DNA of 64,000 nt from Bacteroidales bacterium. GTDB lineage: Bacteria; Bacteroidota; Bacteroidia; Bacteroidales; JAIOZK01. The position numbers were made by a program, and so were the translations under genes. Below are positions 53,473-62,583 of this stretch, piece by piece; the first letter of the stretch is position 1, and every line of letters starts with the position of its first letter. The notes under the pieces were generated by a model. That model searched no databases and was not told the origin of the DNA. It worked only from the letters and a program-made list of their open reading frames with translations. Location of the stretch: the NCBI GenBank assembly GCA_021740625.1, contig JAIOZK010000015.1, positions 1 to 64,000 on the forward strand, read 5' to 3'.

Positions 53473-53802
53473 CTATATGATACGATTCGATCTCATTGTA
53501 TTCTTTGGTATTCTCACATAGAGTATATTCCCGTCTACATTGGCGGATATCAATCTTGAATTTGCATTTGCCGGCAATTTGAAATTACGCTCATACACCT
53601 TTTTACTTTCATGGCCCATGATGCGCTTCTTTCTAATGGAAAGCTGCAATATATCATCCTTCACATTCATCTTCAGATCATCCTGCCCAAAATCAGGCAC
53701 GGCAATGCTTATCGTATAATCCTTTTTGTCTTCACTAATATCTATGGGGCGTTTACTGTAGGGGTTTCTTTTTATCAATTCTTCTTGGTTTATCTTTTCC
53801 AT
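53473..53802 (-). CDS. Hsp20/alpha-crystallin family protein
   Basis: DISEDKKDYTISIAVPDFGQDDLKMNVKDDILQLSI...YERNFKLP...DGNILYVRIPK. Confidence 0.9.
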   Translation of the reverse strand: MEKINQEELIKRNPYSKRPIDISEDKKDYTISIAVPDFGQDDLKMNVKDDILQLSIRKKRIMGHESKKVYERNFKLPANANSRLISANVDGNILYVRIPKNTMRSNRII

Positions 53803-53829
53803 AAGTTAACCTCTTAAAGCAATATGAAC

Positions 53830-53845
53830 CAAAATAAGATGCCAA
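53830..53845 (-). promoter_or_regulatory. Putative sigma-54-like element TTGGCA-N6-TTT upstream of Hsp20
   Basis: TTGGCATCTTATTTTG on the minus strand, GG about 41 nt before the start codon. Confidence 0.35.
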
Positions 53846-53999
53846 CAATTGCGATGGAATTAACGAACTTATGAAATGCTTTCAATTTCAAATGCTCCAT
53901 TAATTTTCTCGGTAAAGAAATAAAATACCGCAATGCAGATTGTAGAATAATATTCACAACAATGGGAATGAATTTCTTCAGCTTCGATGGGATGACCCA

Positions 54000-55349
54000 T
54001 TATGATCTTGTGGGATCGATATTGAACTTATTGATCTTATTATACAAGGTTTTCCGGTCGATCTTCAGTATCTTGGCGGCCCTGGATTTATTAAAATCAG
54101 CTTTGTGCAGGGCATCCAGAATAACCTGCCGTTCGGCATGATGCGAAGCCTCTTTAAGATCTACATCAGATCGCGGATCAGTTGACTTTTCCGAAAAATG
54201 ACCGGGACGCCTGATCTCATCCGGGATATGGATGCTTTCAACAACTTCATTATCGCAAAGCAATACAGAACGTTTGACAACATTTCTGAGCTCTCTCAGG
54301 TTTCCCATCCATTCATAGTTCTGCAATATTTTTTTAACCTCATCATCAAAGTCTTTTACAGATTTATCCAGTTCATCATTGGCCTGTTCCCTGAAATAAT
54401 CTGCAAAAATTACAATATCCTCAGGCCTTTCCCGAAGTGGGGGCACTTTTATTTTAAATTCATTGATCCTGTGGTAAAGATCATCGCGGAAATTATTTTC
54501 CTTCACCATATTCACAAGGGGCTCATTGGTAGCTGCAATGATCCTCACATCAATGCGAATATCCTTATTCTCTCCTACCCTGTTTACCGTGCGCTCCTGA
54601 AGTACGCGCAATAGTTTTACCTGCACCTCATAAGGCAGGTTACCGATCTCGTCAAGGAACAGGGTACCGCCATGGGCTGCTTCAAAGGAACCCATTTTAT
54701 CCTTAATGGCTCCTGTAAAAGCGCCTTTAACATGCCCGAAGAGCTCGCTGTTGGCCAATTCATACGGGATTGCACCGCAATCAACGGCTATAAATGGTTT
54801 TTCTTTTCGCTTGCTGTTGTAATGAATGGCCTTGGAAACATATTCTTTTCCTGTTCCCGTTTCGCCTTCTATCAGTACAGTCATATCGGTGGGCGCCACG
54901 ATCCTGGCCAGTTTCAGAATTTCTTTCATCTGCCGGCTTTCCCCGATTACAAATTCTTTTTCAAAGCTTTTCTTTCCCCTGCTTTTGCGCCTGCCCTTCA
55001 ACGCCTGTTTGATGAGTGAAAGCATTTCCTCAGGACGAATGGGCTTGGTAACATAATCAAATGCCCCCGCCTTGATCAGCTTGACGGCTGCCGATACTTC
55101 AGCATAAGCAGTAATGACGATCACTTCCAAAGTACTGTTCATCCTTTTGATGCTATTCAGGATGTTCATGCCGTCGCTGTCGGGCAACCTGTAATCCAGC
55201 AGCACCAGGTCATAATTATTGTCTTTGAGCTTTTGAAGTCCTTTGTTTCCAGCAAAGGCTACATCCACTGCATAGCCTTCTTCTTTCAGAAAGTTTTCCA
55301 GCAAAGTGCAGATATAAGTATCATCATCAATGACCAGTATTCTCTTCAT
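54000..55349 (-). CDS. Sigma-54-dependent response regulator (NtrC family)
   Basis: REC domain, [49 protein letters not shown], Fis-type HTH. Confidence 0.95.
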   Translation of the reverse strand: MKRILVIDDDTYICTLLENFLKEEGYAVDVAFAGNKGLQKLKDNNYDLVLLDYRLPDSDGMNILNSIKRMNSTLEVIVITAYAEVSAAVKLIKAGAFDYVTKPIRPEEMLSLIKQALKGRRKSRGKKSFEKEFVIGESRQMKEILKLARIVAPTDMTVLIEGETGTGKEYVSKAIHYNSKRKEKPFIAVDCGAIPYELANSELFGHVKGAFTGAIKDKMGSFEAAHGGTLFLDEIGNLPYEVQVKLLRVLQERTVNRVGENKDIRIDVRIIAATNEPLVNMVKENNFRDDLYHRINEFKIKVPPLRERPEDIVIFADYFREQANDELDKSVKDFDDEVKKILQNYEWMGNLRELRNVVKRSVLLCDNEVVESIHIPDEIRRPGHFSEKSTDPRSDVDLKEASHHAERQVILDALHKADFNKSRAAKILKIDRKTLYNKINKFNIDPTRS

Positions 55350-55358
55350 AATACGTAT

Positions 55359-57308
55359 CTATTGTTTTAATTCTTTTTTCAATTCCCTGATGATGTGGTC
55401 TGAGCTATCAACAATCTTATGAATCATCTCAGGTATTGTGCCATAATTTTTCTTTCGTAGGGTGAGGTCTTCAGTATGCTCAAGTAATTCGACAAGATGC
55501 ATGGCCTGGATATGCCTGCCGGAGGGGATCATTTTATGCGCCAGTTCTCCGATGCTTTTCCAATCTTCTTTTTGCAGAAAATGCCTCATTAGCTTTATAT
55601 TGGAGTGTGTATTGGAGATAAAGGTATTGACCATTGTATTGAAGAATGTCTTGTTCCCCCTGGTTGTGCTTTCAAGCTCTGCCAGGTTGTAAGGCCTGTC
55701 CTGATCCACAAAAACCTGTTCTGTCGCCTTTTCCTCTTCTGTTTTGCTGAGTGTTTGCATATCCTCAATGTTTTCATCGAAGAAAAACCGCACAAGTGTA
55801 TCAAAAAGTTCTGATTCGTTAAAAGGTTTTAACAGATATCCATCCATGTCTGCATTCAAAAATCTCCGCAAGTCCCTTTCGATTACATTTGCCGTTACAG
55901 CCAGGATGTACAGCGGTTCTTTTCTTTGCTTTTTCATTTTGCGGATACGCTGTGTTGCTTCCATACCACTCATGCCCGGCATATGAATATCCATTAGGAT
56001 GATATCAAAATCGTGTTCCTGGCACATTTCAATCGCCTGGAAACCATCCACAGCAATCTTATATCGAACGTCCCATTCATCGAATATGGTTTTTGCCAGC
56101 AAGCGGTTTAATTCGTCGTCGTCAACCAGCAGGATGAATTTATTTTTTAATACAATGGGATCAATGTGAACCTGTTGCGTTGCGGGCAGCTTCTCTAAAG
56201 GCACTTTCTTAAAGGGCAGTGTCACGATAAACTCCGAACCTTCTCCGGGAGTACTTTCAATGGCAATTTTACCATTTTGCATTTGTACCAGTTTTTTTGC
56301 AATCGTGAGTCCCAGTCCGCTCCCTCCAAATTTCTTTGTAATTCCACCATCAGCCTGGGTAAACTCTTTGAATATCAATTTACGTTTGCTTTCTTCTATT
56401 CCGATCCCGGTATCAATTACCCTGAAAATGATCCCAACCTCATCTGCATATTCATTTTCTATTTCAGCAGAAACGGTAACTGATCCTTTCTCAGTAAACT
56501 TAATTGCGTTGTTTACAAGGTTAAGCAAGATTTGTTTCAGCCTGACCACATCGCCTGATATCGGATAATCCAACCGATGACTCTTGATCATAAACAGCTC
56601 AATTCCTTTTTTTTCTGCTTTCAGTCGTTCAATATTTTCAATCTCACTGAATACATCTCCCAGGTTAAACACTTTGCTTTCGAAGTTAATTTCTCCGATT
56701 TCTACCTGGGATAGGGTAATGGTTTCATTAACAATGGAAAGCAAATGAGAAGAGGAGTCCCTGATTGCATTCAAAAAAGTACTTTGCTTTTCATCCAGCT
56801 TGGTTTTCAGGAGCTGTTCCGTAAATCCGATCACAGTATTCAATGGTGTCCTGATTTCATGACTAACGCTGGCCAGAAATTTACTTTTGGCCTCATTGGA
56901 ACGCTCTGCACGCTTCATAGCTGACTTCAGGGCTTCAGCGCTCAATTTATCTTCGGTAATATTTTCAAATATGAGCATGCACGCTACAACATCCTCACTG
57001 TTGTTCTCCCTGATCGGTACTGCCTGAATGAAATAATAGTGATCATTGATCATCAATTCATGCGAAACACTGGTACCTTTCATAGAAACCCGCAAAAGGG
57101 GATTCAGGGCATGATAAACCTTTGTTTCAAAAAACTCACGAATGTGTCCTTTTTCGCTCAAATTTCTATCCCGAAATGTTTTACGCAATTCCGCTCCCTC
57201 TGCCATGATTGCTTGAAGATCCCTGTCGATCAGCCATATCATAGCATTGGGTATATTCCGCAGCATTTGCATCAGAAGTTCCTGTTTTCTGCTTGATTTA
57301 TCCTCCAT
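55359..57308 (-). CDS. Hybrid histidine kinase (PAS-HisKA-HATPase-REC-Hpt-like)
   Basis: FLASVSHEIRTPLNTVIGF, GSGLGLTIAKKLVQMQNG, ILLVDDDELNRLL...DIILMDIHMPGMSG. Confidence 0.93.
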   Translation of the reverse strand: MEDKSSRKQELLMQMLRNIPNAMIWLIDRDLQAIMAEGAELRKTFRDRNLSEKGHIREFFETKVYHALNPLLRVSMKGTSVSHELMINDHYYFIQAVPIRENNSEDVVACMLIFENITEDKLSAEALKSAMKRAERSNEAKSKFLASVSHEIRTPLNTVIGFTEQLLKTKLDEKQSTFLNAIRDSSSHLLSIVNETITLSQVEIGEINFESKVFNLGDVFSEIENIERLKAEKKGIELFMIKSHRLDYPISGDVVRLKQILLNLVNNAIKFTEKGSVTVSAEIENEYADEVGIIFRVIDTGIGIEESKRKLIFKEFTQADGGITKKFGGSGLGLTIAKKLVQMQNGKIAIESTPGEGSEFIVTLPFKKVPLEKLPATQQVHIDPIVLKNKFILLVDDDELNRLLAKTIFDEWDVRYKIAVDGFQAIEMCQEHDFDIILMDIHMPGMSGMEATQRIRKMKKQRKEPLYILAVTANVIERDLRRFLNADMDGYLLKPFNESELFDTLVRFFFDENIEDMQTLSKTEEEKATEQVFVDQDRPYNLAELESTTRGNKTFFNTMVNTFISNTHSNIKLMRHFLQKEDWKSIGELAHKMIPSGRHIQAMHLVELLEHTEDLTLRKKNYGTIPEMIHKIVDSSDHIIRELKKELKQ

Positions 57309-57568
57309 TTATCAATGTAATTTTAAAACAAAAGTAGAGTGATTTCTACACTTCTCCACAGTTTTGCAGTCAGATTCAATTCAAATTAATAATACAAAAA
57401 ATATGAATATAAACAAAAATAACACCTGCAAGTGTTGATTTTCAATCTCTGATAAAAATCTTTATCGTTTAAACCATGGCCACAGGTTCAACTGTATAAA
57501 GATGGCATAACCTTCGTGAGTAATATACAGGAATCTAAATCACCTAACACACGTAATATTTTTTAGCT

Positions 57569-58414
57569 ATGAAAAGAATACTTGTACCGACAGACTTTAC
57601 GGATACCGCAGAAAACGGACTTGACGTTGCGGCAGATCTTGCCGAAGAACTGAATGCTGAAATTCTATTGCTGAATGTAATCTATCCTGTAAGAGGTACC
57701 ACTTTTACCGCAATGGGTGACATTAACAAAATGCCCAGGGGTGAAGCCGACCGTTTTATGGTAGAGCTTGTGCGTACCAACAAAGTCAGATTACAGGAAG
57801 AGATCAAAAACTACGAAGACAGGAATATCACAATCACTCCACATATCGACTTTGAGAACAAAACCCATGGTCTCAATCATTTTGTAAAAGAAAATGAAGT
57901 TGATTTTATCGTAATTGGAACAAAAGGCAGCAAATCTTTAACAGAATACCTATTTGGCAGTCATACGGAAAATATTATCAAGGCTTCTGATTGCCCTGTT
58001 ATATCGATAAAAGAACCAACGAAAGATTTTAAGCCCAAAAATATTGTTTTTGCAGTTGACATTCAAAAGGAAGAATATTACGGTATAGATGACCTCCAGG
58101 AGTTCGCGGAAGAATTCAACAGCCAGGTACATTTCCTCTATGTCATGGATGATGGTGTCGATAACAACGAAGCAGTAAGCAAATTACAAAACCTGGCCGA
58201 TTCAAATCATTTTAAAAACTACACCATCAATACGCTCGAAAACAGCAATGTTGAGAACACCATAAAAAAGTTCGCCAGGCGGAAGGAAGCCGACATGCTT
58301 GCCGTGGTATCAGAAGGTAAGAAGGGGATCAAAGAACTTATCTTCGGCAGCGTAACCAATGATATCATCAATAATATGCATGAGCCTGTTCTCGTAATGA
58401 GCAAAGAAAAGTGA
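57569..58414 (+). CDS. Universal stress protein (tandem UspA)
   Basis: KRILVPTDFTDTAENGLDVAADLAEELNAEILLLNVI. Confidence 0.92.
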   Translation: MKRILVPTDFTDTAENGLDVAADLAEELNAEILLLNVIYPVRGTTFTAMGDINKMPRGEADRFMVELVRTNKVRLQEEIKNYEDRNITITPHIDFENKTHGLNHFVKENEVDFIVIGTKGSKSLTEYLFGSHTENIIKASDCPVISIKEPTKDFKPKNIVFAVDIQKEEYYGIDDLQEFAEEFNSQVHFLYVMDDGVDNNEAVSKLQNLADSNHFKNYTINTLENSNVENTIKKFARRKEADMLAVVSEGKKGIKELIFGSVTNDIINNMHEPVLVMSKEK

Positions 58415-58458
58415 TTTTATTTCCATAATCCCTGTATATTTGTTTGAAATTTAACTGC

Positions 58459-59202
58459 ATGCAATTCAATAAACATGTTGAGGAAAAGCTCATCATGAAG
58501 ATGTTCAGGGATGCATACCAGGATTTCCCAAAAGGCAGGCTTGTAAAATCCGAATCGCCTGATTTTTTCCTCCGGGAGGCCCGAAAGAAAAAAACCGGTA
58601 TTGAACTTACCAGGTTGCACGACGGAAATCATGATGCGAACAATCCGGCTGAAGTCATGACAACCGAATCCTACCTGGTACAAAAAACCTCCCGGAACTT
58701 TTACAACAAACACAACACACCCCTCCTGGTCAAATTCTTTTTTAATGAAACGCCAATAGAACGGGAAGATACTGATATTTATGCCGATTTCCTGAGCCTC
58801 TACATTGAAAAACTACTGGATACAATATCGCTGAAGTCATTGAACATATTAGAAGTACACGATAAATTACCTGACTTTCTCGACGGAATTGCCCTGATTT
58901 CTCATCCTGATTTCAAAGAATCATGCTGGAGCCCTGCCAAAAATTTCCTGATCTATGACCTGAGCAAGGATATACTCCAGAACACCATCAACCTGAAAGA
59001 AGAAAAATTGAAACTATACCAGAGCAGGGATTTTGATAAATACTGGCTGGTGATCAGCACATTGAAGATCAATCCCGGCAAAAAGTTCAACATCAGAAAT
59101 AAAATTGAGAAATGGAGTTTCCAAAGCGGTTTCGACCGGATATTGCTTTATGAGATCCTTTCCAACAGGGTGTTTGAATTGAATACACCTGGTTCGGAAT
59201 AA
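58459..59202 (+). CDS. Hypothetical protein with PD-(D/E)XK-like motif
   Basis: SPDFFLREARKKKTGIELTRL; 240-250 aa; otherwise unrecognised. Confidence 0.6.
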   Translation: MQFNKHVEEKLIMKMFRDAYQDFPKGRLVKSESPDFFLREARKKKTGIELTRLHDGNHDANNPAEVMTTESYLVQKTSRNFYNKHNTPLLVKFFFNETPIEREDTDIYADFLSLYIEKLLDTISLKSLNILEVHDKLPDFLDGIALISHPDFKESCWSPAKNFLIYDLSKDILQNTINLKEEKLKLYQSRDFDKYWLVISTLKINPGKKFNIRNKIEKWSFQSGFDRILLYEILSNRVFELNTPGSE

Positions 59203-59325
59203 TATCTTAAGAATTAGATGAGGATTTTATTGCTCGATTGTTCGATTGTTCCGACTTTTATCGAAGGTTCATGTCCGGGAGATGGGCTTCGATTGACTTG
59301 AGGTGATTCGATCGATTGCCCCCCC

Positions 59326-61704
59326 CTATTCATAACGCAATGCATCCACGGGCTTGGTTCTGGCTGCTTTCACGGATTGATAAATGACTGTGACAACAGC
59401 CTGGATATAAGCAAGGGCTGCTGCCAAGAGGAAAAACCACCAGAAATGCATGATCTCAATGCGGTATTCAAATTTTTGCAACCAGTTTTCCATAAAATAA
59501 TAGGCCACAGGCCAGGCAATGAGGTTGGCAATAAGAGCCCATTTTGTGGTGCTGTTCAACAACAGGAATACAATGCTGCCTGCATTGGCGCCCAGTGTTT
59601 TTCTTATACCAATCTCCTTTCTTCTTTTTTGCATGATCAGTGCCGTTAAGGAAAAAATCCCAAGGATGGAGATCAGTATGGCGAGTATGGCCGCATAGGT
59701 AAAAAGCCTGAAGCTCCTGTTCTCTGCATCATACAGATTTTGAAAAGCTGCATCCACGAAAAAGTAATCCGTTTCATAGGCGGGATCAAAAGCCTGAATT
59801 TTTTCTTTTATTTTCTGCAGGCTCTCCTTTGTGCTCCCGGGAACAATGCGAACGGAAACATAGGAGAAATAATGGCTCGACATTTTCAGGATCAGGGGTT
59901 CGATGGGACTGTGCAGGGATTTCACATGATAATTTTTCAACACACCAATGATTCTCCCCTTCCTGTCCATTTCATAAATGTTTTTTCCTACCGGATCTTC
60001 AAGGCCCAGTTTTTCTGCAGCAATTTCATTCAGGATGAATTTAGCCGTATCCAGTCCGTATTCTTTAGAAAAGTCCCTGCCCGCAGCCAATTCTAAACCA
60101 TAGGTTTCCAGATAATCATGCTGTACGCGGTTGATGTTGATCAGAATGGAATTATCGAAATCATCCCCTTCCTTATGAACCATATTGTTGCTGCTTCTTT
60201 CTTTACCCGGAACCAGGTTAGAGGCCGTAACACTGATTACTTGCGGAATTTGCTCCAGTTCAGTTTTCAAACTTTCGTAGCTGTTCCTCAATTTTTCAGT
60301 AAAATTCTGATAGACAACGACATTTTCCTTGTCAAATCCCAGTTCTTTGTTTTTCACAAAGCTCATCTGTGCATAAAACAACAGTAATATCACGATCATA
60401 AAAACCGAAATACTGAATTGAAACACCACCAGCACCTTTCTCAGCGTATATTTTCCGCCGGATTGCGAAGCTCCGCGAATGGCTGAAATGGGTCGTATGC
60501 CCGACAGGTAGAAGGCAGGATATGCCCCAGACACAACTCCTACCAGAATCACAAATAAGATCATTGCAATCAGCTTTGCTAAGCTTTGCCACCAGATAAT
60601 CGGAATGGTGGTGTTCATCAGCATGCTGAAACGCTCGGCCAGTAATTCGACCCAGACCAGTGAGAACACAAATGCGATCAGGGACACAACAACGGATTCG
60701 AAAATAAATTGCCTCGCCAGACTGCTTCGATAAGCCCCTGCAACTTTTCTGATGCCGATTTCCCTTGATCTTTTTTCATATAATACAGTTGACAAATTAA
60801 TAAAATTAATGACCGCGATCAGGATCACAAAAAAAGCAAGAGCCGAAAAAATATAGATATTTGAAATACTGCTTGTTTTCGCATATTCAAAAGTATAACC
60901 CGATCTTAAATGAATATGGTTGAGGCTTTGCAGCCATGAATCCACTTCAATGGTAAAATCACCAAATAAATCATCGATCAGTTTCATTGTCAATGTATCG
61001 ACCCGGTATCCCATGCTGTCGGGATTGGCACTTTCGGCAAGAAGCAAATAAGTGGGAAAGCTGATGCCATCCCTTGTGGTAATATCATATTCGGGATTGC
61101 ATATGGTGGTAAAGGAAGCGATTAAATCGAATTGCAGGTGAGAGTTCAGTGGAGGATCTTTCATAACACCTGTAATGGTGTAATTGTCTCCATCAATTTT
61201 CATACTTTGCATAAAGGGATCTTTCTTTCCAAAAACTTTTTGTGCAAGACTTTCGGTAAGCACAACGCTGTATGGATCGACAAGTGCATCATCCCTGTCG
61301 CCGCTGATCAACTGATAATCAAAGATCTGGAAAAAAGTTGAATCAATATAAATCCCTTTTGTATTGGTGAACTTTCTACCATCCTCTTTGTCGATCTCAA
61401 AACTGGCAAAGCTATAGGTGCGCACTGCATTTTCGACGCCGGGCAATTGCCGGCGTGCTTCAATACTGAGCGCCCCGATCGTAAAAGGAGCTGAAACTTC
61501 CCGACCGGCCGTTTGTGTTTTCAGCACCACGCGATAGATCCTGCCCTTCTTTTCATTAAACTGGTCATAACTCAGTTCATGGATGATGTAATTCAGGATC
61601 ATAAAACATACGGCCAGTCCGACTGATAAACCAAATACATTGATTATGGTAAAGCCCAAATGCTTTTTCAAAAACCTTAAGGTAACTTTTATGGCATGCA
61701 GCAT
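59326..61704 (-). CDS. MacB/FtsX-type ABC transporter permease
   Basis: INVFGLSVGLAVCFMILNYIIHELSYDQFN; REIGIRKVAGAYRSSLARQF; EIGIRKTLGANAGSIVFLL. Confidence 0.92.
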   Translation of the reverse strand: MLHAIKVTLRFLKKHLGFTIINVFGLSVGLAVCFMILNYIIHELSYDQFNEKKGRIYRVVLKTQTAGREVSAPFTIGALSIEARRQLPGVENAVRTYSFASFEIDKEDGRKFTNTKGIYIDSTFFQIFDYQLISGDRDDALVDPYSVVLTESLAQKVFGKKDPFMQSMKIDGDNYTITGVMKDPPLNSHLQFDLIASFTTICNPEYDITTRDGISFPTYLLLAESANPDSMGYRVDTLTMKLIDDLFGDFTIEVDSWLQSLNHIHLRSGYTFEYAKTSSISNIYIFSALAFFVILIAVINFINLSTVLYEKRSREIGIRKVAGAYRSSLARQFIFESVVVSLIAFVFSLVWVELLAERFSMLMNTTIPIIWWQSLAKLIAMILFVILVGVVSGAYPAFYLSGIRPISAIRGASQSGGKYTLRKVLVVFQFSISVFMIVILLLFYAQMSFVKNKELGFDKENVVVYQNFTEKLRNSYESLKTELEQIPQVISVTASNLVPGKERSSNNMVHKEGDDFDNSILININRVQHDYLETYGLELAAGRDFSKEYGLDTAKFILNEIAAEKLGLEDPVGKNIYEMDRKGRIIGVLKNYHVKSLHSPIEPLILKMSSHYFSYVSVRIVPGSTKESLQKIKEKIQAFDPAYETDYFFVDAAFQNLYDAENRSFRLFTYAAILAILISILGIFSLTALIMQKRRKEIGIRKTLGANAGSIVFLLLNSTTKWALIANLIAWPVAYYFMENWLQKFEYRIEIMHFWWFFLLAAALAYIQAVVTVIYQSVKAARTKPVDALRYE

Positions 61705-61792
61705 AAACTCTTGTCTTTGAAAAATGGGACGAACGAAAAAGGAAAAAGTTACGTGCTTGCTTGGCAGAATTTACTATCTTTAAAAAGAATTA

Positions 61793-61848
61793 CCCCGCTG
61801 CAGAGCAGGGGAGTATCAAAAGGAAAAACTTGTCCGCCTACTGGCGGA
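61793..61848. repeat. Paired palindromes (REP-like) upstream of the flavin reductase gene
   Basis: CCCCGCTGCAGAGCAGGGG and TCCGCCTACTGGCGGA. Confidence 0.7.
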
Positions 61849-61863
61849 TTAAAAAATTATTCA

Positions 61864-62451
61864 ATGAAATCAAAACTCGGTCCACAACGTATTATGTTTC
61901 CCCTGCCCACCGCACTTGTGGTAGCAGGCAACATGGAAAGATCAAATATCATAACCATAGCATGGATCAACATGCTTACCGGGCTGCCGCCAACCCTTGG
62001 AGTCTCGATTGGATCAAAAGGCTATTCCGCTGAACTGATCAAAAAGAACAAAGACTTTTCAGTAAACCTGGCCTCGGTGGAAATCATGAGAGAAGCTGAT
62101 TTTTGCGGGATCACTTCCGGTGAGGAAGTTGACAAATTCTCCGCCACAGGCCTCACAAAGATACCATCTGATAAGATCCATTCGCCGATCATACAGGAAT
62201 GCCCGGTCAATATCGAATGCAAACTGGTCGAAACCAGGATGACCGGAAGAACCCATCAGCTTGTCGGTGAAATCTTGCAAACACACGTGGATGAGGATAA
62301 AATCAGAGACACAAAACGCCCTGACTCAATTGACATATTATCCATCAATCCGCTGATCTATTATTCCAGGGCAAGGGAATACTGGGCCCTTGGAAGAAAA
62401 GTCGGGGATGCTTATAAGATCGGATATGAGTTGAAGCAAAGGAATGACTAA
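61864..62451 (+). CDS. Flavin reductase family protein
   Basis: FPLPTALVVAGNMERSNIITIAWINMLTGLPPTLGVSIG; ORF extends upstream but MKSKLGPQ is the likely start. Confidence 0.85.
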   Translation: MKSKLGPQRIMFPLPTALVVAGNMERSNIITIAWINMLTGLPPTLGVSIGSKGYSAELIKKNKDFSVNLASVEIMREADFCGITSGEEVDKFSATGLTKIPSDKIHSPIIQECPVNIECKLVETRMTGRTHQLVGEILQTHVDEDKIRDTKRPDSIDILSINPLIYYSRAREYWALGRKVGDAYKIGYELKQRND

Positions 62452-62583
62452 GAGATTGAGAGACTGAGTGACCTCTGAGTTTCCACTGAGGCAGCAATAC
62501 ATAACAGAACTTACGAAACATTCAAACGCCAGTATATCCTGATCCGGAGAGAAACAGGAAACATCACACATCCTATTAGATGA

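Noticed and set aside
57481-57520. Sigma-54 element upstream of USP 57569 (ATGGCATAACCTTCG)
   Set aside because: The GG is about 64 nt from the start, unlike the 40-42 nt of the other three, and the -12 region does not match.
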